Positions 50,729 to 60,115 of a stretch of DNA of 64,000 bases are shown here, piece by piece. A model generated the notes under the pieces. The model saw nothing but the letters and a program-made list of their open reading frames with translations, did not search any database and was not told the origin of the DNA. Positions within the stretch are counted from its first letter, which is position 1. Every line of letters begins with the position of its first letter. This DNA is from Saccharomyces uvarum (Eukaryota > Ascomycota > Saccharomycetes > Saccharomycetales > Saccharomycetaceae). A program made the position numbers and the translations under genes. Where the stretch lies: positions 558,001-622,000 of the forward strand of contig OX365929.1 in NCBI GenBank assembly GCA_947243795.1, read 5' to 3'.

Positions 50729-53700
50729 TCAATCGGTAGAAAGATATAATTCACCAACTCTACTTAGGAACTGCTTGACAGCATGTCTCAATTCCGTTGG
50801 GACACTCTTGTCTAGTATCTGAATCACTAAGGCATACATAGCTGGACAATACAATCTAAAGTCTTCATCGTCAAATTCATAGTAACCTTGCAAGATTTCA
50901 ACAATCACGGAACGCCAAGCGTTGATACTACGTTCCATGGTTCTATCATCTAATGAAACGTAACCTTCAACAACTTGAATGCAAATACCAATTAAACGGA
51001 CTATTAGATCAGCCTTCTTCTCATCATCGTTCAAATATAACTGGAACATAATGTCAAGGAGAACAGCGGCGGCACTTGTTTCTTGTTTCAATAAGTTCGG
51101 GATCTTATCAACCACACGAGCTTCTACTAATCTTGTCCTCAACCCATAATCCTCATTAAAATCACGAGAAAATTCATAAGATTTTTCTAGCAATCTAGTA
51201 ATTCTAATGGACTCCTTGTAAGGTATGCAGTGTGCAAAATCTTCATTTTCAAACAATTCATTCAGTAATTCTATCATTAACAGTTGCAGAACGCATTTGA
51301 CGACAATGGAATTTTTGACGTTTATTCTCCGACGAATATCTTCATTACTCTCATTACGTTTCATATTCTTAGTTCTTTTGGGGACATTCAAAGTAGCAGC
51401 CTTCAAGTTCGACTCTTCTTTAACTACCGCTACAGAATTGTCATTATTCAACTTGGTTTCTCCATTTTGTCCATTGAGCGTTTCGACCATGTCGCCACCT
51501 ACATCTTCACTGGATTCTTCTTGGTGCGCTCTCTCCACAGTTTCACTGATAGTGGAATCGTTTTCGTTTCCATCGTTATTATCATTATCTGATTGTTGGC
51601 TAATATCATTTGTGGTTTGGTGATGAGACACGGAGGGCTTTCTTCCTTGCTGCAATGGGTCATAATCGAACAGTTCATTGGCAGTAGTTAAATCGAACAA
51701 TTTATCAAACACGTCGCCTATCTGGTTCCAGTGGTACTCGTTGAATTTGGTTACGTTTTGTAATATTAATTGTTGTAAGCAAGATCTACCAATCCTAGCG
51801 ATAGTATCATTTTCTTGACAAATACAAGATACTAGAAGACCCAAAAATCCATCAAGCATTTTATTTAATGATTCAAAGTAATGTGTGAAAAGGGCAATTA
51901 AATTTCTCAAAGCTTGAATCAATGTGGTGGATAGCCAAACGCTTAAATCATCGTGGCTGTTGAATTGATTGACTTCCCAATGCTTTGATAATACGCCGAA
52001 AATAGGGAAAAGTAGTTTTTTGCAAATTTTTTCCCAAAACTCATCATTGAATTTACTACCATATGCTACTAAAGCATCGAACATGTAGTTTAGTGCACGT
52101 GACCTGACCTCTAGATCTTCAGCTGTCATGATTGTGTCGTTGAAGCAGAATAGCATAGGGAACCACACGTCCTGGAATATGTCTTTCCCGCGTAGCAAAG
52201 CAGTGTTATGTTTTCTTTCTTCCTCTCCCTTATTTTCATTGTAGAAGCAGATTTCTGCAACATTCTGTGTCATCTTTCTTAATGATTCTAAAGCATGTAA
52301 AGATAATTTTTGGAATCTCTTATTTTTGGTGATTTCTCTAAATACACCAACCAATTCAGAGAAGGCATCTTCCTGGGAAAATACATCTTCGAAGTGGTTG
52401 GTCACGATATCATTGCTGACTAACAATTGTGTCTTTAAAACAATGGATTCAGTGCCTGAACGAGCCGTATATTGTAAAGATTCGAGAATTGGTTTCCAAC
52501 CAGACTTGATTCTTTCTGATTTTGTTAAGATGAAGTTTCTGAAACACTCGATAATCATTTCTTGAACTTCAGTATTACCACTGTTTTGGACTGTGTATTC
52601 AAATGGTTTCAAAAAGTCGTGTTGAAACTCAAAGCCTGACAGCTCTTCAATATCCAAGAATCTCATTGACAATTGACGTAGAGAATCGATAGCAAAAAAT
52701 ACAACAGCTAAGTTAGAGTTTGTAGCAATCTTCTTGAATGCTTTTCCCATAACAGCCCATAGTGGAGTCCATTCTAATTTAATACGATCCATATTGTAGT
52801 AACAAACGTCGACCATTTTTTGCAAAGAAAACATTCTTGGAGTAGAAGCATTTTCAGATGATTCAATCTCCTCTAGAGATACAGCAGTCAAAGCTTTAAT
52901 AAATTCAACGATAGCATTACCTGATAACTCAGAACTCTTAGTAAATATATTGTCCATCAAAACAACTAGTTCACTAGATGAGATAAACTTCGAAATTTCA
53001 GGTGATAAGGTTTGATTATGGTGTTTTTCTTGCGCTAATTCGGTGGGAGTTGCCTTCTTACCCCAAACATCAAAAAAAGATGTGTTGTTAGATCTTGTTG
53101 ATTCATAAGAAACTCTTGGGTTTGCAAAACGGGCTTGTGCGACATCTGGGACAGTATCTCTATCGATACCCTTAGATATTAATTGCAGTCTTTCCATTTG
53201 AGACACTACTAGTAAAATGTCCTTCCATGATCCTTCCAAGTAATTGCCTTCGGATAATGCAACTTCAAGAAGAATTACCATTGCGTTAACATTCTTCACT
53301 TTGATTTCTTCAAGGTTTTGGAGGTTACAGAATTGGACTAAAGCACCTACAAAAGAAGTTCTAGCATCATTGATTCTGAAGGTGGAAGCAATTTTTATCG
53401 ATATCTTCAAACCTTCCAAACACTTATTCGTCGTATCAGTGTCGTCATACTCCTTAAATGGTGGGGATAAAGCTGCTAAAAAGGACATCCAAAGTGTTTC
53501 GAAAATCGATTTAACATGCTCGACGTGAGAGGCAGCATAATAGATATCTGGGCTCCTTTTATTTTTGGACCTGTTTAGATTTTTAAAGACTAATTCAGTC
53601 TTAGATGATATCTCCTTTGAGACTTGATTGTATGCTTCTCTTGTTAAGTCACGGGAATTGAAAAAATTGAAAGCAGATTGTTGTTGTTGTTGTTGAACAA

Positions 53701-56674
53701 CATTGGTGTCGCCTGAAAGCATTGCTTGATGCTGTTCGGAAAGCAATTTGATTTCATTTTTAGCGATTTCATTAAATAAGCCTTCCAAAAATTCTTTAGG
53801 TAAATCTCTTCCATTATCAATTCCTTCGTTATTTTCCAAGAACTCTTGTAAAGACATTTTATTTTTGATTCGTGATGAATGTAAATCAGTGTTCAGCATG
53901 ATTAGAGAGTACGAAAGCACATATGCAGTATCTGCCTTTGAAAAGATTCCCGGGTTTTGATCAACGAATCTTTCCGCAAATTTCAGCATGAATCTATCGA
54001 TTTTTTGACCTTCACCAGGCAACCTGAATTTTTGCAAAAATGATCTCAATGCATCGACAATAGACATACCAGTGAAGTCAAATTCATCCACAAATGCATG
54101 CATGATCGCAATGTTCTTGTCGTCACCTTCACCTAAATAATCACCAATGGCAGCCATGTCCAAACCTTCCGTTTCTAGTAACCACTTAGCAATAGAGGTT
54201 GCGGAGTCATCCTCCATAAATCCCTTTTGAATAAGTACTGGGATGGCTTTTTTGGGTTTGTTATTGAAAATAGCGATACATTCCGACAAAGCTGTCTTCC
54301 TTAATTTCAAATTTTCAAATTGGGTGGGATCATCTGTATCAACATTTTGGCTGCTTAGTGACTTGCTTTCTTCATCTTCATATGTAGGTCTAGAGTCATC
54401 ATTACTTACTACAGCAGAAGACCTTACATCATCATTTAAAGATGATCTAGATTCCTGAGGGCCACATGGAGTTGTGTTCAGTGCTGTCTTAGAAGCACTT
54501 TGGTTTGGATTTAGAGCTTTGTGAGCCCATGAGCTTAAAGAACGTAAAACGGACACAATACAATTCAGCGACACCATCTTGAGAGCAAAATCTAGAGGGA
54601 AAAGTAAGTTGATTTGGCCAATGTCAGGACTAGAAGACAAGTTAGAGGAAGTTAAGAGGGGCAACTGGGAAAAATCATACGTTGATAAGGATTTTGAGAT
54701 TTGTTCATCATAATATGATCTTTGAGTTTGAGTAATTTCCACTCTTGTTAAAGCCAATCTTGTTAAATAATCAACAGTTATCTCCACAACATTTGGCATT
54801 CCAGGATTACAATCATAATTTAAGTAAAATTCAACTAAGGTTCTTGGGTCGTTACAAATTCGTTGAATAACACTCAAAAAGTACCTCTTTTGTTGTGAGG
54901 TAGATGTAGTTAATTCTGAAATAGGGAAATAAATCTCTGTTAAAAAGACTGGGATCTCCTTAACGAAATCTGCTCTCAAATTAGCAATTAATAACCACAT
55001 AATTTCTAAAGTCACTTCGAAAACAGGAGCTAGAGGAGATGCAGCATTTCTTGATAAAACAAGACGTAAGTATTGTCTAATTGAATCGATAAAACAAATG
55101 CGTTCTTTTCCTGGTAGGAATATGTTATGAGAAAGGAAAACGTCGATGTGATCTTTGATGATAGAGTAAATAATGTGAAGGGACAGAAGTTTTGATCTAA
55201 CAGCATGTGATCTCATATCGAGTTCTGTTTCTAGAGGTTTAGCACATATTTTTGCCATAACTCTAAAAACTAAGAACGCGTCTTTGACCGCTAGGTCTTG
55301 ATTAGTGATGGCGTTAAAGTCAGGTTGTTGAGAATCCATGAGTCTTTCTTCGTCGTCATTCAGTTTATCCATATTTTCTAAAGTTAAGGGCACCGGAGTT
55401 TCTACATTGTCAGAAAGTTCGGAAAGTTCAGTGCCAGATGATTGCTGGTGGTTCTTTGCCGATAAAGACAATGTTGAAGAGGCAGTCTGTTTGAGATCGA
55501 CCTTATCGTACACTGAACTAATAATTTGTGTTAAGGTAGCCTGGGCAATACCTTGGTTTGAGGCGTTCAATGAGAAAACAAAGACATTGTAAATTGTTCT
55601 GATAGCCTTTAACAGGGAAGCACCATGGCATAGGGAACCTGAATCCTCCTCTAAAATGCAACTGGACAGCGCTCTTACGATTTGTAATTCCACTCGTTCA
55701 TCAGTGCCTTCACCTTGGAAACAATCAGAAATAGTGTCAATTGCAGCGTCTATGATTTTTTGCTTTGGAGGTGGTGTTATGCCATCGGCTGCATCTTGCT
55801 GTTGGTCGTTGGAAGCTAAAGAATCAGGGGGGTTGACTAATAGCTTTTCGTCCAAAGATCTAAAGGAAAATAGTTTCGACAGACAATCCAGGGCCAAGTT
55901 TTGGATTCTGGAAGATTTGGTACGACAACTCGCCCTCAATGCTTCAAAAACCAGTATTGAATCCACGTAATGTGGGTTACTTGTTTGTGGATCGAATTCT
56001 TTGAATTTTTGTAGTGTTCTTTCGATAGCCTTTTGAGCATTCGAATGTTTTTTCATGTCCTTATCATTTAAGATGGTCTCCAAAGTTGTTTTCACTAAAA
56101 TTATAGTCGAGCTTGTGTGTGAACCATTTGAGGAAAGTGAAATATTTCTGGTATGAGTAGCCGATGGGGCAGCAGTATTGTTGATGGGGGCATGACTTTG
56201 TTCAGGGGCAACAGGCTCTTCACCTTCTTCCTCTTCTGATGCGCTGTCATCACCGGAGGAGTCATTTGATGTATTTCCATCTGTTTCATCTGTTCCCTCA
56301 CCTTCACCAGCGCTTTCACCTGAGATTGATTCGGAACCTTCCCCTTCTTCAGAGCCTGACGCCGAGGTACTGTCGTCGTCTGTATCATCGTCATCATCAT
56401 CTTCATCGTCATCATTAGTTTCTTCAGAGTCTTCTTCCGAAACTCGGGAGTCGTTAGCTGCACGACTACTTACCTCATTTCCCTCCGCTGCGTTTTCGGG
56501 TTCCTTGTGTTCCTGCTCTTCATGTTTTACCTCTTTAACCTCTTGTTCTTCTTGCCTTTCCTCTTGGCCATGCTGTGGTTCTACAGTGTGATCGATTGAA
56601 GAAGTGGTCTCCACATTTGGAGGTGCTCCGGCAGTATTTGTTTCAGAATTCGGTGCTGGATTCTGCTCAGACAT
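50729..56674 (-). CDS. SEC7: Arf guanine-nucleotide exchange factor Sec7
   Basis: Encodes a 1981-residue protein recognised as Sec7, the late-Golgi exchange factor that activates Arf1 and Arf2 for vesicle formation. The N-terminal 180 residues are highly acidic, with Asp, Glu and Ser runs. DCB/HUS regions follow (about 200-750). The catalytic Sec7 domain is near residues 785-1000, with the glutamic finger Glu888 in FRLPGEGQKIDRFM and the second conserved motif ADTAYVLSYSLIMLNTDLHS. HDS regions occupy the C-terminal half, with a disordered Asn/Ser insert around 1680-1760. It is slightly shorter than in S. cerevisiae (2009), mostly in the acidic N-terminus as far as I can judge. ATG at 56674. 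Confidence 0.97.
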   Translation of the reverse strand: MSEQNPAPNSETNTAGAPPNVETTSSIDHTVEPQHGQEERQEEQEVKEVKHEEQEHKEPENAAEGNEVSSRAANDSRVSEEDSEETNDDDEDDDDDDTDDDSTSASGSEEGEGSESISGESAGEGEGTDETDGNTSNDSSGDDSASEEEEGEEPVAPEQSHAPINNTAAPSATHTRNISLSSNGSHTSSTIILVKTTLETILNDKDMKKHSNAQKAIERTLQKFKEFDPQTSNPHYVDSILVFEALRASCRTKSSRIQNLALDCLSKLFSFRSLDEKLLVNPPDSLASNDQQQDAADGITPPPKQKIIDAAIDTISDCFQGEGTDERVELQIVRALSSCILEEDSGSLCHGASLLKAIRTIYNVFVFSLNASNQGIAQATLTQIISSVYDKVDLKQTASSTLSLSAKNHQQSSGTELSELSDNVETPVPLTLENMDKLNDDEERLMDSQQPDFNAITNQDLAVKDAFLVFRVMAKICAKPLETELDMRSHAVRSKLLSLHIIYSIIKDHIDVFLSHNIFLPGKERICFIDSIRQYLRLVLSRNAASPLAPVFEVTLEIMWLLIANLRADFVKEIPVFLTEIYFPISELTTSTSQQKRYFLSVIQRICNDPRTLVEFYLNYDCNPGMPNVVEITVDYLTRLALTRVEITQTQRSYYDEQISKSLSTYDFSQLPLLTSSNLSSSPDIGQINLLFPLDFALKMVSLNCIVSVLRSLSSWAHKALNPNQSASKTALNTTPCGPQESRSSLNDDVRSSAVVSNDDSRPTYEDEESKSLSSQNVDTDDPTQFENLKLRKTALSECIAIFNNKPKKAIPVLIQKGFMEDDSATSIAKWLLETEGLDMAAIGDYLGEGDDKNIAIMHAFVDEFDFTGMSIVDALRSFLQKFRLPGEGQKIDRFMLKFAERFVDQNPGIFSKADTAYVLSYSLIMLNTDLHSSRIKNKMSLQEFLENNEGIDNGRDLPKEFLEGLFNEIAKNEIKLLSEQHQAMLSGDTNVVQQQQQQSAFNFFNSRDLTREAYNQVSKEISSKTELVFKNLNRSKNKRSPDIYYAASHVEHVKSIFETLWMSFLAALSPPFKEYDDTDTTNKCLEGLKISIKIASTFRINDARTSFVGALVQFCNLQNLEEIKVKNVNAMVILLEVALSEGNYLEGSWKDILLVVSQMERLQLISKGIDRDTVPDVAQARFANPRVSYESTRSNNTSFFDVWGKKATPTELAQEKHHNQTLSPEISKFISSSELVVLMDNIFTKSSELSGNAIVEFIKALTAVSLEEIESSENASTPRMFSLQKMVDVCYYNMDRIKLEWTPLWAVMGKAFKKIATNSNLAVVFFAIDSLRQLSMRFLDIEELSGFEFQHDFLKPFEYTVQNSGNTEVQEMIIECFRNFILTKSERIKSGWKPILESLQYTARSGTESIVLKTQLLVSNDIVTNHFEDVFSQEDAFSELVGVFREITKNKRFQKLSLHALESLRKMTQNVAEICFYNENKGEEERKHNTALLRGKDIFQDVWFPMLFCFNDTIMTAEDLEVRSRALNYMFDALVAYGSKFNDEFWEKICKKLLFPIFGVLSKHWEVNQFNSHDDLSVWLSTTLIQALRNLIALFTHYFESLNKMLDGFLGLLVSCICQENDTIARIGRSCLQQLILQNVTKFNEYHWNQIGDVFDKLFDLTTANELFDYDPLQQGRKPSVSHHQTTNDISQQSDNDNNDGNENDSTISETVERAHQEESSEDVGGDMVETLNGQNGETKLNNDNSVAVVKEESNLKAATLNVPKRTKNMKRNESNEDIRRRINVKNSIVVKCVLQLLMIELLNELFENEDFAHCIPYKESIRITRLLEKSYEFSRDFNEDYGLRTRLVEARVVDKIPNLLKQETSAAAVLLDIMFQLYLNDDEKKADLIVRLIGICIQVVEGYVSLDDRTMERSINAWRSVIVEILQGYYEFDDEDFRLYCPAMYALVIQILDKSVPTELRHAVKQFLSRVGELYLSTD

Positions 56675-57170
56675 CTGCTATAGTGGTACTTTGACTTGTT
56701 TCTTATCTTCTGTTGAAACTTGGCAGAAATGGAGTAAGAAACAACTAACAGATTACTTTATATTGGTGTTGGAGAAACTTGAGAAATTGAGCACGGGTTA
56801 GTTGCAGAGCTGCTTTGTATTCCTCCTAGAAATGGCTTAAACTTTATACTTTGCTACTTATGGAACAATTGAAGTGGAAGAAATCGTGCTTCAAAAAGAT
56901 ATTAATGTAAATCTCAATTCTGGTTTCCTTTTTCGTTACTTTGTTTTTCCCTCGCCTCGATATTGTAATTTTTCATTCGGCGCCTTGATAAAAAGTAAAC
57001 GTTTACTTTCCTTCCTGTAGAGGAAGGACTGACAATATGCGGGACTGCCCATGCTTCTAATAACTTGATCCTTGCAAAAGTAATACTACAATACTTGTTC
57101 CCTATCTCTTGAAGGGTTGATTGAGAGATTATAAGCCATTACCATTATAATGGTGATGGGGAGCAAAAAG
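56675..57170. other. SEC7 promoter region
   Basis: A 496-base region between SEC7 and the tRNA gene. It contains two adjacent inverted repeats (listed separately) and otherwise AT-rich promoter sequence. No gene is supported. Confidence 0.55.
56993..57029. repeat. 18-bp perfect palindrome plus adjacent hairpin upstream of SEC7
   Basis: AAAGTAAACGTTTACTTT (56993-57010) is its own reverse complement and holds two inverted GTAAAC forkhead cores. Overlapping it by one base, TCCTTCC/GGAAGGA (57010-57016, 57023-57029) forms a 7-bp stem with a 6-base loop. They lie about 320 bases upstream of the SEC7 ATG and 140 bases downstream of the tRNA. Confidence 0.9.
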
Positions 57171-57242
57171 AGGTCCTACCCGGATTCGAACCGGGGTTGT
57201 CCGGATCAAAACCGAAAGTGATAACCACTACACTATAGGACC
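57171..57242 (-). tRNA. tRNA-Gln (UUG anticodon)
   Basis: A 72-base minus-strand tRNA. The acceptor stem pairs GGTCCTA with TAGGACC, and the discriminator base is T. The D arm and box A read TAGTGTAGTGG. The anticodon loop is TTTTGAT with anticodon TTG, read as glutamine CAA. The T arm and box B read GGTTCGAATCC. There is no intron. It matches yeast tRNA-Gln(UUG), and S. cerevisiae has a tRNA in this interval. CCA is not encoded, as expected for a nuclear gene. T residues for Pol III termination follow closely on the minus strand (CTTTTTGC). Confidence 0.96.
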
Positions 57243-57397
57243 GACAATCCTGGATAAAAGTCAACAAACTGAGAGTTTTGTTACATAAAGTATGAATACG
57301 CTATCTACTCGATACGTTACAGTTTTTGATAACGTGGCTCTCAAGCATCCCCTGTTCTGTTGAATCCCTCATTTAGTGATTTATTAGACATCTGTAC

Positions 57398-57689
57398 TGT
57401 TGATAATTAGTTACTTTAGTAAGTAGTAATAATTAAGAATAAGCAGTTCTTTCTTATTATATAAGAGAGGTATACAAAACACACGCTGATTGGTTATATG
57501 AAACCTAATGGTTCAAATACGGTTTAGGCTTTATTATGCTACTTCCTGATTAATTAATAGATCTTTAATCTTATCTTCACTAATTACCACATTTGGTTAT
57601 TTGTATCATGATGAAACAATGTATATAAATAGTAATCATACGTTTATCATATATGAATTAACGTGTGTCCGAGGAAAACTATTCCAACA
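57398..57689 (-). mobile_element. Solo LTR of a Ty1/copia-type (Pseudoviridae) retrotransposon
   Basis: A 292-base element with TGTTG...CAACA ends. Read on the minus strand it starts TGTTGGAATAG, as do Ty1-group LTRs. It is flanked by an exact 5-bp duplication, TGTAC (57393-57397 and 57690-57694). It sits about 150 bases upstream of a tRNA gene, the usual target of this group. No internal coding region is present, so it is a solo LTR left by recombination. The intact ends and target duplication suggest a fairly recent insertion. The family is uncertain: the body does not match the delta consensus I remember, and Ty4/Tsu4-type is possible. Confidence 0.8.
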
Positions 57690-57784
57690 TGTACCATAAT
57701 CGATCTGTATCTGAATTTTTTAACATTTGCTTGCGAATTGCATAATATAAAGAAAATACAGCGGACATTCGGAAACGGCCAAAA

Positions 57785-57920
57785 AAACTAAAAATTACTG
57801 GAACAAGACTCACACCCAAAGCGTACGCATTAACAATGCAATAAGATCAGTGAATCAACTTATATAAAATGAGGATAACTTTTAGTATAAATATTTACTC
57901 ATAATACTCTAACTGTTAGC
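57785..57920 (+). mobile_element. Degenerate delta-like LTR fragment
   Basis: Part of this stretch aligns by eye with the middle of the Ty1/Ty2 delta LTR, for example AATAAGATCAGTGAATCAAC and TATATAAAATGAGGATAA against AATAGGATCAATGAATATTA and CATATAAAATGATGATAA. Neither end is recognisable and no flanking duplication is seen, so it is an old fossil fragment. The boundaries are approximate. Confidence 0.45.
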
Positions 57921-58142
57921 AAAGGCGAAGTCCCAAACTGTTGCCACATTTACAGGTCATCAAAGACGATTGAACCGGGCGACTTGAATCCTTTCAAGTA
58001 GTAGCAAGAGTAGCACTTGTTGAGGTCACAACACGATTTTCTCCTAATGGCTTACAAATACCATAGCAGAACTTTGCCACCTCACCGTGTGATTTGGCGG
58101 GGGCCTGTGGGCGGCTGGGCGGCAAGGGCGCGTGGTTAAAAA

Positions 58143-58252
58143 TTCCAGAAGGTTCGCGAAGATCTGGTCAGGGGTGGCCACGCAAGGGAGCCAGGAAGAG
58201 CCCACGGGGGCGGTACTGGTGGCAAGGGGCCATTGCCGCGTAGTATATATAA
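58143..58252 (+). promoter_or_regulatory. HSP42 stress promoter: HSE, two STREs, TATA box
   Basis: A perfect four-unit heat-shock element TTCcaGAAggTTCgcGAA lies at 58143-58160. STRE cores AGGGG follow at 58170-58174 and 58225-58229. A TATATATAA box at 58244-58252 is 160 bases before the HSP42 ATG. The order HSE, STRE, TATA fits the known joint Hsf1 and Msn2/4 control of HSP42. Confidence 0.85.
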
Positions 58253-58411
58253 CAGTTACTGGTTTCCTAGACATGGTTCCTGACAGGCTTTCTATGGTAT
58301 TCTTGGAGAGCAATAAATAAGTTTATATTATAGGTACAGGCATTCGTAGACAACGTTCTCAGTCCCGCATACACTAAGATTAAGTCAAAATACATCATTA
58401 GAAAAAGAAGC

Positions 58412-59554
58412 ATGAGCTTTTACCAACCATCATTATCCCTTTACGACGTTTTGAACGCATTGTCCAACCAAGGCGGCCTGAGAGAGCAGCAAGAACCACC
58501 CCGCCAAGCGCAGAGGTCACAGAGACATCATCCGCATCACGGAATGGTGCATGCTGGCGGACACCACCCCCACCATCAACACCCACAGTTCAGCAGGTTC
58601 AACGGCCCTCCCAGCAGCTATTACTACCGGTTCCCCGGGCAAGCCCATTACTACAGCCCGGAATACGGCTACGATGATGAGGGCGGCTACGACGAAGACC
58701 AAGACGAAGATAACGTCGATAGCGGTAGAAACTACGGCGGGGAGCAACAAGAAAGTGACCGCTCCAGGCAGTATCCTTCCTACTACCACAGCAACACTGC
58801 GAGGAACTATACGAACGATCAACAGGCAAACAGTTTGAACGACTTGTTAACTGCGTTACTTGGCGTTCCACCTAATGAAGAAGTTGAACCAGAGGTCGAA
58901 GCAAAAGCTGTAGAGAAGGAGAACGAAAACGAGAATGAGAAGCCACAACCATGGGCACCGGGTGAAAAATCCGAGGAGCCAAAGGTGGAAACGTCCGGAT
59001 ACGATAACAATCCTCCTGTAGAACAACCAGAAGCGTCTTCAAAACCACCGCTAAATAAGAAGCGCTCATCCTTCGCTCACTTACAAGCGCCATCTCCAGT
59101 TCCCGACCCTTTACAAGTTTCCAAACCTGAAGGCAGAATGGACTTGCCGTTCTCGCCCGAAGTGAACATCTACGATACCGAGGACACTTACGTGGTTGTT
59201 CTTGCGCTACCAGGCGCCAACTCTAAGGCATTCCGCATAGATTATCACCCCTCCTCCCATGAACTACTTATCAAGGGCAAAATTGAAGACAGAATCGGCA
59301 TTGACGAAAAATTCTTGAAAATCACAGAACTGAAGTATGGTGCCTTTGAAAGAACCGTCAAATTCCCTGTCTTGCCTCGTATCAAAGACGAAGAAATCAA
59401 AGCGACCTACAACAATGGCCTACTACAAATCAAGGTCCCTAAAATCATCAATGACACTGAAAAGCCAAAACCCAAAAAGAGAATTGCCATCGAAGAAATA
59501 CCTGACGAAGAATTAGAATTTGAAGAAAACCCCAATCCTGCTCAAACTGATTGA
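58412..59554 (+). CDS. HSP42: Small heat-shock protein Hsp42
   Basis: Encodes a 380-residue protein recognised as Hsp42, the general small heat-shock chaperone that organises misfolded proteins into cytosolic CytoQ/peripheral aggregates. The long N-terminal region has a prion-like part (residues about 1-100, rich in Gln, His, Tyr, Pro and Gly) and an acidic, disordered part (about 150-215, many Glu). The alpha-crystallin domain starts near residue 245 (LPFSPEVNIYDTEDTYVVVLALPG) and ends near 352 with GLLQIKVPKI. The C-terminal extension holds KKRIAIEEIPDEE, whose IAI resembles the I-x-I docking motif. S. cerevisiae Hsp42 is 375 residues. Confidence 0.96.
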   Translation: MSFYQPSLSLYDVLNALSNQGGLREQQEPPRQAQRSQRHHPHHGMVHAGGHHPHHQHPQFSRFNGPPSSYYYRFPGQAHYYSPEYGYDDEGGYDEDQDEDNVDSGRNYGGEQQESDRSRQYPSYYHSNTARNYTNDQQANSLNDLLTALLGVPPNEEVEPEVEAKAVEKENENENEKPQPWAPGEKSEEPKVETSGYDNNPPVEQPEASSKPPLNKKRSSFAHLQAPSPVPDPLQVSKPEGRMDLPFSPEVNIYDTEDTYVVVLALPGANSKAFRIDYHPSSHELLIKGKIEDRIGIDEKFLKITELKYGAFERTVKFPVLPRIKDEEIKATYNNGLLQIKVPKIINDTEKPKPKKRIAIEEIPDEELEFEENPNPAQTD

Positions 59555-60115
59555 AAACCATAAATATACGTGTATACATATATATATATATAAATCAACT
59601 ATTGATACTTCACCACCGTATTCAACACGATAGCCAAGACAGCATATGCCTACTTTCTCATCTCTTTCTCTCCAAAACGTCAGTGATACTCCGTGTCTCT
59701 TTTCTTTTTGGCGCGCGTCACAGTTTGAAAGCCTGTGTCGTTGCTTTAATTCTGCTTTTTAATCTACATCTAGAAGAACTTGGGGCATAAAGCAAATGCC
59801 TCAAGTAGAATAATTGAGGTTGTTCAATCTCCAAGTTCTGAAAAAAACGTATGGTGGGAATATGTCATCATTCTTCTTATTGTAACGGAAACCATAATTT
59901 CAACCGGGTATTGGACGATGCCTGTGCCGTGAAACGTGATTGTGTATTTACTTTTTTGGAAAATTTTTTTTTCAGTTGACCAGATCCTCACAGGCTACAG
60001 TTTGATTAATATATATTGATATTTTTTTTAACAGCTTGCATTGGATTGTGGCAAAAGAAAGCTTTTTTGAAGTCGGTTTACTAGCAACAGTACCTATACC
60101 TGCCCACCAGCAACT
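59555..60115. other. HSP42-SUP35 intergenic region
   Basis: A 561-base region with TA-rich 3' signals after HSP42 and the SUP35 promoter. Open frames here start at non-ATG codons and are not supported. No clear element recognised. Confidence 0.55.

Larger units (their letters stand above)
57243..58411. other. tRNA-HSP42 intergenic region
   Basis: A 1169-base region. The tRNA-proximal part is an LTR graveyard (solo LTR plus older fragment). The HSP42-proximal 350 bases are a compact stress promoter with a GC-rich patch, heat-shock and stress elements and a TATA box. No gene is seen. Confidence 0.65.

Noticed and set aside
56101-56463. 120-codon minus-strand frame in the SEC7 N-terminal region
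   Set aside because: Other-frame reading of the acidic repeat-rich SEC7 N-terminus.
57505-57530. GGTTCAAAT resembling a tRNA T-loop (box B)
   Set aside because: No matching acceptor or anticodon stems. It lies inside the solo LTR.
57600-57660. Possible replication-origin consensus (WTTTAYRTTTW) near the tRNA
   Set aside because: Best matches had at least two mismatches, so no origin is called, although an origin in the SEC7-HSP42 interval would not be surprising.
58517-58871. Several 90-100-codon antisense frames over HSP42
   Set aside because: Shadows of the GC-rich, low-complexity HSP42 N-terminal coding region.
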